DNA of 64,000 bases from Chitinophagaceae bacterium. Lineage in GTDB: Bacteria; Bacteroidota; Bacteroidia; Chitinophagales; Chitinophagaceae. Numbering within the stretch: the stretch's first letter is position 1; each line of letters begins with the position of its first letter. Where the stretch lies: contig CANBQT010000001.1 in NCBI GenBank assembly GCA_947371755.1, positions 124,001-188,000 on the forward strand. Reading direction: 5' to 3'. A program made the translations under genes and the position numbers. Below, in pieces: positions 21,056-29,631 of the stretch. The notes under the pieces were generated by a model. The model did not search any database. It was not told the origin of the DNA and saw only the letters and a list, made by a program, of their open reading frames with translations.

Positions 21056-22594
21056 TTATTGATAGTCATTTTCATCTTCATCACCACTCAAATTGATCTG
21101 TCCCAAATTAAGCATACTTCCCATTAGATCTTTAAATTCAATTCTTCCCTCTAATGTTTTTTTACTAATCATTGAGAATGATGATAAACCATGCAACACG
21201 AATTCCATTAATAGAGCCGATTCGTTTTCACTGGCATGAGGGTAATGTTTTTTTACAAAACCATATAAACCATCCACCTGATACAATGCTGCGATCTTAT
21301 CCGCATCTTTCATATCAAGTAACAGATCTAAATGTTTGCCTCCATCGAACCAACGAATGATGGATTTATATGGATTTTCTAATTCTTTTTCATCTGCTGA
21401 TTTTTTACCTGTAGCTCTTTTCTTTTTTACCTGATCTGGATTGGGAAAATACTGTACAAACTGTGTACGTATAGATTTATCTAATAATTGAACGGCTACC
21501 TGATACGGCCCCTCCTGCTCTCCTTCATATACCAATTCGATCTTACCCGTAATTGCGGGTATGATACCTTGCAAGTCGCTTACCCAAACCTGTGTTTTAT
21601 CTTGATGATGGATGATGGCTCTTCTTTCTGCACTGCTTACAGCATTCTCAAATGCAGCAATAGTAAGCCTTGCACTTACCCCACTCTTTTTATCTACATA
21701 TTCGTTATTTCGGGCTTCAAATGCTACTTGTTCTACCAATCTTTTAATGAGATCACTCACACTCACTTTCTCTTTCTGAACCGTCAATAAATTCGATTCT
21801 TGTTCTGTGATAGACAGAGATGTTTCTAAATCCTTTGGATAATGTGTGAGAATTTGACTTTCGATTCTATCCTTCAACGGAGTTACGATACTACCACGAT
21901 TGGTATAGTCTTCTGGATTCGCAGTGAATACAAATAAAATATCCAACGGCATTCTCAATTTAAAACCTCGGATCTGAATATCCCCTTCTTGTAAAATATT
22001 AAAAAGAGCAACCTGGATACGAGCCTGAAGATCAGGTAATTCATTGATTACAAAAATACCTCGATTACTTCTTGGAATGATTCCATAATGAATTACTTCT
22101 TCGTCAGAAAAACTGAGTTTCAGATTTGCAGCTTTAATGGGATCAATATCGCCTATCAAATCAGCCACACTTACGTCTGGAGTAGCTAATTTCTCTCCAT
22201 ACCTTTCTTTTCTATGCACCCAATGAATCGGTGTTTCATCACCAAACTCAGCAATCTTGTCTTTTGCATATTTGCTCAATGGATTCAATGGGTCGTCATT
22301 TACCTCGCTTCCTGCAATGGTAGGAATATACTCGTCTAACAAATCCACCATCTGACGGGCCATTCTTGTCTTTGCCTGACCTCTTAAACCCAGAAACAAT
22401 ATATTATGTCTACTCAACAAAGCCCTTTCTGTATCTGGTATCACTGTATCTTCATAACCCAGAATACCTTCAAAAGGATTCTCTTTCTGCTGCATAGAAA
22501 CAATCAGATTGTCTCTGATCTCTTCTTTCACAGATTTTGTCTGATAACCACTCTTGATTAATTGTCCCAGTGTAAATATTTTCTCTTTATTCAT
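21056..22594 (-). CDS. MoxR/magnesium-chelatase-like AAA+ ATPase
   Basis: Walker A LGLRGQAKTR, RGIFVINELPDLQARIQVALFNILQEGDIQIRG, FVFTANPEDYTNRG. Confidence 0.82.
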   Translation of the reverse strand: MNKEKIFTLGQLIKSGYQTKSVKEEIRDNLIVSMQQKENPFEGILGYEDTVIPDTERALLSRHNILFLGLRGQAKTRMARQMVDLLDEYIPTIAGSEVNDDPLNPLSKYAKDKIAEFGDETPIHWVHRKERYGEKLATPDVSVADLIGDIDPIKAANLKLSFSDEEVIHYGIIPRSNRGIFVINELPDLQARIQVALFNILQEGDIQIRGFKLRMPLDILFVFTANPEDYTNRGSIVTPLKDRIESQILTHYPKDLETSLSITEQESNLLTVQKEKVSVSDLIKRLVEQVAFEARNNEYVDKKSGVSARLTIAAFENAVSSAERRAIIHHQDKTQVWVSDLQGIIPAITGKIELVYEGEQEGPYQVAVQLLDKSIRTQFVQYFPNPDQVKKKRATGKKSADEKELENPYKSIIRWFDGGKHLDLLLDMKDADKIAALYQVDGLYGFVKKHYPHASENESALLMEFVLHGLSSFSMISKKTLEGRIEFKDLMGSMLNLGQINLSGDEDENDYQ

Positions 22595-22615
22595 GGTTGC
22601 TCTAAATAACCTTCG

Positions 22616-23713
22616 TTAATAAACTGTTTTTCGTTTTCCGCTTTCAAAATCCTTGAAAATAAATGCCCCTAAATTATCCAGTGAGGCAAAGTATGCCTTA
22701 CCATGATTTGTTTCTGTAAATTCTTGCACAAAATTTTGAAGATAGGGATCTGATGCTATCATGAAAGTAGTGATCGAAATTTTTAATTTCTTGCATTGAG
22801 CAGCAAGATTAATACAACGATTAACCACTTTACGATCTAGTCCAAAACTATTTTTATAATACTTTTTTCCAATCTTTAAACAAGTTGGTTTACCATCAGT
22901 GATCATAAAGATCTGCTTGTTGGGGTTTTTTCTTTTCCTTAGTAATTCCATTGCAAGTTCTAACCCAGCCACTGTATTTGTGTGATAAGGACCCACTTGC
23001 AGATAAGGAAGATCTTTGATTTCTATACTCCATGCATCATTTCCAAAAACTACAATATCGAGTGTGTCTTTTGGGTAGCGTGTTGTAATCAGCTCACTCA
23101 ATGCCATTGCTACTTTCTTTGCGGGAGTAATTCTATCTTCTCCATATAAGATCATAGAATGTGAAATATCAATCATCAATACGGTGGAAGTCTGTGTTTT
23201 AAAATCGTTTTCCCGAATATGCAAATCTTCTTCCCGCATTTGAAAACTCTCAACCCCATGATTGATCTGGGCATTTCGGATGCTTTCAGTAAAGTCAATT
23301 TGCTCCAGCATATCTCCAAACTGAAAAGGTCGGGTATCTGGATTGATCTCATCCCCCTGCCCTAACTTAAATGTTTGATGATTCCCTTGTTTAGATTTTT
23401 TAAGCTTACCAAATATTTCTTCCAGACTTTTTTTGCGAATGGTCTGTTCCGATTTACTGGTAATTTTAAAACTTCCATCCTGCTCATTTTCCTTGATATA
23501 ATTATTTTCTTTTAGCTCGTCTATGAAATCTCCCATTCCATAATCATCATTGGTTAAATGATACTGTTTGTCCAATTCATTTAACCATGAAAGCGCCTCT
23601 GCGGCATCCCCATTCGTGTAGGTAAGCAGTTGCGTAAAAATATCGAGGAGTTGTTCGAATTTCGATTTCGCATCCTCATTCGGGTCAAAATGTATGAAAC
23701 GGTGTCCTAACAT
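22616..23713 (-). CDS. VWA domain protein, partner of the AAA+ ATPase
   Basis: MIDISHSMILYGEDRITPAKKVAMALSELI (MIDAS DxSxS), MITDGKPT. Confidence 0.82.
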   Translation of the reverse strand: MLGHRFIHFDPNEDAKSKFEQLLDIFTQLLTYTNGDAAEALSWLNELDKQYHLTNDDYGMGDFIDELKENNYIKENEQDGSFKITSKSEQTIRKKSLEEIFGKLKKSKQGNHQTFKLGQGDEINPDTRPFQFGDMLEQIDFTESIRNAQINHGVESFQMREEDLHIRENDFKTQTSTVLMIDISHSMILYGEDRITPAKKVAMALSELITTRYPKDTLDIVVFGNDAWSIEIKDLPYLQVGPYHTNTVAGLELAMELLRKRKNPNKQIFMITDGKPTCLKIGKKYYKNSFGLDRKVVNRCINLAAQCKKLKISITTFMIASDPYLQNFVQEFTETNHGKAYFASLDNLGAFIFKDFESGKRKTVY

Positions 23714-23785
23714 AATTGGAATCTACAAAAGAATTTGAAGTTATATAGGCTAATAACAAGTATTCTAGGAATTAGTTCTAAAAAA

Positions 23786-23811
23786 GATGCCCGGACTTTG
23801 ATCCGGGCATC
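23786..23811 (-). terminator. intrinsic terminator downstream of the DUF2723 gene
   Basis: gatgcccgga-ctttga-tccgggcatc 10-bp stem, T tract on minus strand. Confidence 0.8.
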
Positions 23812-23829
23812 TAAAAATTCGATTTATCT

Positions 23830-23863
23830 TCTTTTACTTTTTAATTTTTAAATTTTACTTTTT
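23830..23863 (-). repeat. degenerate 7-nt tandem repeat at the 3' end of the DUF2723 gene
   Basis: Minus strand AAAAAGT|AAAATTT|AAAAATT|AAAAAGT|AAAAG; TAA stop lies inside it. Confidence 0.65.
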
Positions 23864-26800
23864 CCCAGAATCAGCAGCCATCATTTTTCCTGGAATTTGA
23901 ATTCTTGGATTATACATCGCTTCTATCTGTTCTAATCCTTTCAAATAGCTTTCTGCCATTCTCTTCTCATCCGCCATCTGATCAGCCTTATCTCCGGTTA
24001 ATGAATTACAGAATTTCACTTGTTGCTGTAAATCCTTCTTAACTGAAGCCGAAACTTTTTCAGCTAAGGCTTTGTTATCTGCCATCAAACAAGCTTCTAA
24101 GAATAATAAAGAATTCTTATTGTGCATATTTCCTCTACTTGCCATTGCATAAGGAAAATTTTCCTGCAACATCATTTCGTCTACCTTATCCAAAACCTTA
24201 CGTGCATCTTCTTTCCTGTTTTTCGCAGAAAGATCAATGGCAAGTTCAGCATAGGCATTTCTAATAGTATTTAAATGACGGCGGTTTTCTTCATCAAAAT
24301 ATACACCTTTTACATTGGCATTACCAGAAGCAAACACGTTGAGTGATTTTGCCAACATCCAATCGGTGTTAACCCTACTGTTTGCAACCGGCACTAAACG
24401 ATGACTTAATCCATCTCTACGCAAATATTGATCAAACCCTAAGTTAAGATCAGGTGTAGTAAAGTAAATAGGTCTAACCCATTTATTGGCTGCAATGATA
24501 TTCAATACGGCTAAGTCGTTCTTCATCAATGAAGATTTTGGAACATCAAAACGCAATTCCTTCATCACACTGTCATTCGCATTTACCACTTTGTTCTTCA
24601 ACACATAATCAACGTCTACAGGAACTGCAAACTTGCGAACTGGGAAACTATTCAATGGTTCAGAACCACGGGTATTATCTAACTTATCAGCATCATCACT
24701 ACCTACATAATTTTTCATCACATCGTACAGATCATAATAACGATCTTCAGGAATATTCGGTCTAGGGCTGTACACCACATAATCTCTCTTACCTGCTTCT
24801 ATTTGATCAGCTCTCCAGATCACGTCGATAGAATCACTTTGGTTTACTTTGTAGCGCAATTCATTGATATACCAATCAATTCCCAATAAGCTGTAGTTAA
24901 CCACTCGAATATCCGGGCGAATTCCTTCCACTTCCTGTGCATACCATAAAGGATAAGTATCATTATCCCCAAATGAAAAAAGGATCGCATTTGGAGCACA
25001 ACTTTCTAAATAGTCTTTTGCAAGATCACGGGACAATACTTTCTTGCTTCTATCATGATCATCCCATTCTTGTTGAGCCATCAGCGTTGGTACTGCTAAT
25101 ACACAGAGTAAAGAAGCTAATACGGCAGCAAGGTTCTTAGAAACCGCTTTGCTGAACCATTCACTTACTTTCAACACCCCTAGTCCAATCCAAACAGCAA
25201 AGGCATAGAAAGATCCAACATAGGCATAGTCACGTTCACGTGGTTGATAACCCGCTTGATTTAAGTAGATCACAATAGCGAAACCTGTGAAAAAGAACAT
25301 TAAGAAATTAACTACACCATCATCGCTTCTATTTTTGAATTGATAAAACAAACCAATCAACCCCAAAATAAAAGGCAACAAGAATAATTTGTTGTTGGCT
25401 TTATTATTCTTAAGACTATCTGGCATGGCACTTTGATCGCCAAGAAAAATGCTATCAATGAAAGGAATACCAGTAATCCAGTTACCATCACGCACATTAC
25501 CATTGAACATTCCCTGCACATCATTTTGCTTACCTGAGAAATTCCACATAAAGTATCGGAAATACATCCAATAAGATTGATACCCTATAAAGAATTTTAT
25601 ATTATCTAACTGATTTGGAGAACGTTCATAACCACCATCTTTCAGTCGGTTGATGTTTAAAAAATAGGCATAATAATCAGCGTGATTTTGATCGTTACTT
25701 GCATCCCACACACGAGGAAAAACCATTTTATCTTCAGGCTGATATAAGTATCTGCGATCTGCTCCTACTTCAATATACTTATCGCGTGCTTTCTCATATT
25801 TCATAGCACCAGATTTCAGATCAACGGGTTGCGCATTGAATTTCTGACCATACAATAATGGGAAATCACCATATTGTTCACGACCTAAATAACCAACTAA
25901 GCTCATCGGATTGTCTACATTATACATATCCACAGAAGGGTTCGCATTACTACGAATCATGGTAGTGATATAAGTACTATAACCTAAAAGCATAAATGTT
26001 AAAGACCATAATCCCAGACGCATGTAAGCCCAACCTTTCTTAGCTGCAAAATTTAACCCATACCAGATAGCGATTGCTAGCAATACGAAAAATGTAGCAA
26101 AGCCACTGAAGAATGGCAAACCAAATCCATTTACAAACCAACGATCAAAACTTCCTGCCCCCTTAATAGTATATTGGATCACACCCACTTGTACTAAACC
26201 AGTAATGACACATCCAATCACAAAGAATATATAGATACCACCGTTGTGCTCTTTTTTATCCTTATTCCATTTTTCAACGATAAATAAAAGTCCAATTGCC
26301 ACTATTGTACCAAGGATCATCAATCCACCCATTGTTGGATCAAGAGATAATCCACGTTCATCATTTACTTCACCATTTGCCATGATCAAAGCACCAACAA
26401 AAGCAAGTGCTCCACCCACCGCTATAATTCTTATGAACCAACTGCGAATTAATGAATAGTTGAAAGAATCCTTTCTTTTAAAATAATAGACCATCACAAT
26501 CGCAGGAATCGTAAGCAAGTTCAATAAGTGAACACCGATTGAAAGACCCATCATAAAGAAAATGAAAACAATCCATTTATCTGCTCCAGGTTCATCTGCA
26601 TGATTTTCCCATTTCAATATTGCCCAAAAAACAATTGCTGTAAAGAAAGAAGACATTGCATATACTTCGCCTTCTACTGCACTATACCAAAATGAATCAG
26701 AGAATGTATAAGCTAGGGCACCAATAACACCAGCACCCATGATAGACCAGATCTGATAACTATTCAAAGCATCTGTAGTTTTAACAGACATGAGCTTACG

Positions 26801-27103
26801 CGCAAAATGTGTGATGGTCCAAAACAAAAACAGGATAGTAAACCCACTAGCCAGTGCACTCATCACATTCACTGCTTTTGCAGCATTCATCGGATTATCG
26901 CCGAATAAAATAATAAAGAAACGGCCCAGAATTACGAATAAGGGTGCTCCTGGAGGGTGCGGAATCTGTAACTTAAAGCAGCTACTTACAAACTCTCCAC
27001 AATCCCAGAAACTACCACCGGCTTCTGCGGTTAAGACATACACGGTACAAGCAATCAAAGCAACTGCCCATCCAACAATATTGTTAATCCGATTAAACTG
27101 CAT
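23855..27103 (-). CDS. DUF2723 family large membrane protein
   Basis: AGGSFWDCGEFVSSCFKLQIPHPPGAPLFVILGRFF, multiple TM, NQAGYQPRERDYAYVGSFYAFAVWIGLG, FSFGDNDTYPLWYAQEVEGIRPDIRVVNYSLL. Confidence 0.9.
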   Translation of the reverse strand: MQFNRINNIVGWAVALIACTVYVLTAEAGGSFWDCGEFVSSCFKLQIPHPPGAPLFVILGRFFIILFGDNPMNAAKAVNVMSALASGFTILFLFWTITHFARKLMSVKTTDALNSYQIWSIMGAGVIGALAYTFSDSFWYSAVEGEVYAMSSFFTAIVFWAILKWENHADEPGADKWIVFIFFMMGLSIGVHLLNLLTIPAIVMVYYFKRKDSFNYSLIRSWFIRIIAVGGALAFVGALIMANGEVNDERGLSLDPTMGGLMILGTIVAIGLLFIVEKWNKDKKEHNGGIYIFFVIGCVITGLVQVGVIQYTIKGAGSFDRWFVNGFGLPFFSGFATFFVLLAIAIWYGLNFAAKKGWAYMRLGLWSLTFMLLGYSTYITTMIRSNANPSVDMYNVDNPMSLVGYLGREQYGDFPLLYGQKFNAQPVDLKSGAMKYEKARDKYIEVGADRRYLYQPEDKMVFPRVWDASNDQNHADYYAYFLNINRLKDGGYERSPNQLDNIKFFIGYQSYWMYFRYFMWNFSGKQNDVQGMFNGNVRDGNWITGIPFIDSIFLGDQSAMPDSLKNNKANNKLFLLPFILGLIGLFYQFKNRSDDGVVNFLMFFFTGFAIVIYLNQAGYQPRERDYAYVGSFYAFAVWIGLGVLKVSEWFSKAVSKNLAAVLASLLCVLAVPTLMAQQEWDDHDRSKKVLSRDLAKDYLESCAPNAILFSFGDNDTYPLWYAQEVEGIRPDIRVVNYSLLGIDWYINELRYKVNQSDSIDVIWRADQIEAGKRDYVVYSPRPNIPEDRYYDLYDVMKNYVGSDDADKLDNTRGSEPLNSFPVRKFAVPVDVDYVLKNKVVNANDSVMKELRFDVPKSSLMKNDLAVLNIIAANKWVRPIYFTTPDLNLGFDQYLRRDGLSHRLVPVANSRVNTDWMLAKSLNVFASGNANVKGVYFDEENRRHLNTIRNAYAELAIDLSAKNRKEDARKVLDKVDEMMLQENFPYAMASRGNMHNKNSLLFLEACLMADNKALAEKVSASVKKDLQQQVKFCNSLTGDKADQMADEKRMAESYLKGLEQIEAMYNPRIQIPGKMMAADSGKK

Positions 27104-27266
27104 ATTGGTTTTGGTTTTTTAAGACTGGCAAACATACCTTAATAATCCTAAAATCGAAAAAACAGCTTGCCATTTTATAAGATTTAAGAAAACCTTTAAG
27201 GTTATTAACTTACCATAACGTTAATGTTGGGGAAAACGCTGATTATCAATCCCCTTTAAAATGAAC

Positions 27267-27713
27267 TTATTTACAATCACAAGCCCACTCAACCCCTAAA
27301 TCGATACAGGTAACTACAGTGATTTCATTACCACAGGGCGCAAATATGATCCTTAGTTTTTGTCCGTCTTTGGATAACCCCTCCACGGCATATTTTTTCC
27401 GACAAGGATCACCCTGCAGTTCACTTTTACGGTAGTTGATGGTACCCCGCTCCAGGATGTCTTTTATTTCAGATTCGTTGATATGCCTACATTCCATTCT
27501 ACACTTAGCATGTTTAGAATAATGGATGCTCAAGGGGTGCCTATTTAGCCCCCTCGCAGGCTGATCTACATGATTGGAGAATACCGTATCAACTATCTTA
27601 TTGACCCTTAGTGTAGGTTGAGACCTTGAAGTTTGTCTGCAATTTTTGAGTGATAGCACTAGAAGCGCTAACACAAAGAGCAGAATAAATGGGAGTGCTT
27701 TCTTGGTATTCAT
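27267..27713 (-). CDS. membrane-anchored/exported DUF4258 protein
   Basis: N-terminal hydrophobic MNTKKALPFILLFVLALLVLSLKNC; IHYSKHAKCRMECRHINESEIKDILERG...YAVEGLSKDGQKLRIIFAPCGNEITVVTCIDLG. Start trimmed from 27773. Confidence 0.7.
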   Translation of the reverse strand: MNTKKALPFILLFVLALLVLSLKNCRQTSRSQPTLRVNKIVDTVFSNHVDQPARGLNRHPLSIHYSKHAKCRMECRHINESEIKDILERGTINYRKSELQGDPCRKKYAVEGLSKDGQKLRIIFAPCGNEITVVTCIDLGVEWACDCK

Positions 27714-27796
27714 GGCGATGCTTAGCCACAAGTTTACGCTTTTCGATAAAAAAAGCCCAATTAATTCGTTCAAGGAAACAATTAGTTGCTAGTCAT

Positions 27797-27804
27797 TATC
27801 TTTG
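27797..27804 (+). promoter_or_regulatory. candidate Bacteroidetes -7 element (TATCTTTG) for mtaB
   Basis: Exact TAnnTTTG match, 7 nt before ATG at 27812; no clear -33 TTTG. Confidence 0.4.
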
Positions 27805-27811
27805 CGCACTT

Positions 27812-29086
27812 ATGGAAAAGAAGCGTTCGGTAGCCTTTCATACATTGGGTTGTAAATTAAATTTCTCTGAGACCTCTACACTTTCCAGAATGATGGAAGA
27901 AAAGGGTTTTGAGAAAAGAGAATTTGACGACTTGGCCGACGTTTATGTAATCAACACTTGTTCAGTTACTGAGAATGCAGATAAAGAATGCCGGCAATTG
28001 GTTCGCCGGATACAACGTAAATCTCCAGAAAGTTTTGTAGTGATTACAGGTTGCTATGCGCAACTTAAGCCGGAGGAAATTGTTCAAATTCCTGGGGTTG
28101 ATCTGGTATTGGGGGCATCTGAGAAGTTTAATATCATGGAACATATCTCTCAATTAACTAAAGGAGATGCTGGAAAGATCTGCAGTTGTGAAATTGAAGA
28201 TGTAACTGGATTTCATGCATCTTATTCCATGAATGATCGTACCAGAAGCTTTTTAAAAGTGCAGGATGGGTGTGATTATAATTGTTCGTTTTGTACTATT
28301 CCGATGGCACGTGGCAAAAGCAGAAGTGACAATGTGGCCAATGTATTAGTTCATGCTACAAATTTGGCTGCCGACGGTGTAAAAGAAATTGTGCTAACGG
28401 GAGTTAACCTGGGAGATTTCGGCAAAGGTCCGGATGGCGATTTAAAATATGAAGAGAATTTCTTCGATTTGATACAAGCTTTGGATGATGTAGATGGCAT
28501 TGAACGTTATCGCATCTCATCCATAGAGCCAAATTTATTAACTCCTGAAATAGTAGAATGGGTTTCGAAAAGCAAGAAGTTCATGCCTCATTTTCATATC
28601 CCTTTACAAAGTGGCAGCAACGATATTTTAAAACTCATGCGTAGACGGTATAAAAAAGAATTATACCAAGAACGTGTTGCACTGATCAAAAGTTTGATGC
28701 CACATTGCAGTATCGGAGTGGATGTAATTGTAGGCTTCCCCGGTGAAACAAATGACCATTTCCAGGAAACCTTTCAGTTCCTTCACGAATTGGATGTTTC
28801 GTACTTACATGTGTTTACTTATTCAGAAAGGCCAGATACAAAAGCCTTAGAAATAAAACCTGTAGTTCCCATTCACATTCGCAATGAACGCAATAAAATC
28901 TTAAGAAATCTTTCCTATCAGAAGCTACAATATTTTACTGCCCAACATAGTGGAGAAACAAGAAAAGTGTTATTTGAAAATTTCGAAAAAAACGGCATGA
29001 TGGAAGGTTATACAGATAATTATATTCGTGTATCTGCTTCTTATAAAAACGATTGGGCAAATCAGATTCTGGATTGGAAATTATAA
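27812..29086 (+). CDS. mtaB: tRNA t6A37 methylthiotransferase
   Basis: MEKKRSVAFHTLGCKLNFSET, radical SAM CDYNCSFC, IPLQSGSNDILKLMRRRY, IGVDVIVGFPGET. Start reset from 27689. Confidence 0.9.
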   Translation: MEKKRSVAFHTLGCKLNFSETSTLSRMMEEKGFEKREFDDLADVYVINTCSVTENADKECRQLVRRIQRKSPESFVVITGCYAQLKPEEIVQIPGVDLVLGASEKFNIMEHISQLTKGDAGKICSCEIEDVTGFHASYSMNDRTRSFLKVQDGCDYNCSFCTIPMARGKSRSDNVANVLVHATNLAADGVKEIVLTGVNLGDFGKGPDGDLKYEENFFDLIQALDDVDGIERYRISSIEPNLLTPEIVEWVSKSKKFMPHFHIPLQSGSNDILKLMRRRYKKELYQERVALIKSLMPHCSIGVDVIVGFPGETNDHFQETFQFLHELDVSYLHVFTYSERPDTKALEIKPVVPIHIRNERNKILRNLSYQKLQYFTAQHSGETRKVLFENFEKNGMMEGYTDNYIRVSASYKNDWANQILDWKL

Positions 29087-29092
29087 ATCTAC

Positions 29093-29599
29093 TCAGTCCA
29101 GATGAGAAAGATATTCTACTGGAAATTCCACTACCATCACCTGTCCCAAGCTCTCTAGTTTAACGAAGATCTTCTTTTTCATATTCCTCAATACAGTGCC
29201 TTCCTTTCCCATGAAAACGCCATGATTCACACGTATTTTGGTTGATTCGGCATAACCTTCTTTGCTGATTAAAGAAATCCGTACATCTTTTTCAAGTAAA
29301 TACTGCTTAATCAGACTAATCTCTTCGTCTTTAATTACTGCAGGTTTTCCGAGATAGTGCACGAAATTTAATATGCCATCTGTTTGAAGCACTTTTACTT
29401 TTTGGTTCATATCGATACGAACAAAAATGTAAGATTTAAACAAGGGTTCTTCCACAATTTTTTTCCGATCGCTCCATTGCCTTTCAATCTTTTGCAAAGG
29501 ACACCATGACTCAATATTTTTCCTTATCAAGTTTGCATCGATCTTTTTCTCCCAGCGTGGCTTGGTATAAAGCGCATACCATTTCTTTTCCTCTTCCAT
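29093..29599 (-). CDS. UpxY-family NusG-like transcription antiterminator
   Basis: KKWYALYTKPRWEKKI...PLFKSYIFVRIDMNQKVKVLQTDGILNFVHYLGKPAVI...RVNHGVFMGKEGTVL (KOW-like). Confidence 0.82.
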   Translation of the reverse strand: MEEEKKWYALYTKPRWEKKIDANLIRKNIESWCPLQKIERQWSDRKKIVEEPLFKSYIFVRIDMNQKVKVLQTDGILNFVHYLGKPAVIKDEEISLIKQYLLEKDVRISLISKEGYAESTKIRVNHGVFMGKEGTVLRNMKKKIFVKLESLGQVMVVEFPVEYLSHLD

Positions 29600-29631
29600 G
29601 GTTCAATCTTACTTAGCGAACAAAAAGCAAC

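Noticed and set aside
27120-27266. Short palindromes (aaacctttaaggtt, cataacgttaatg) in the gap after the DUF2723 start
   Set aside because: Short, AT-rich and not repeated elsewhere that I could see; too weak to call an operator.
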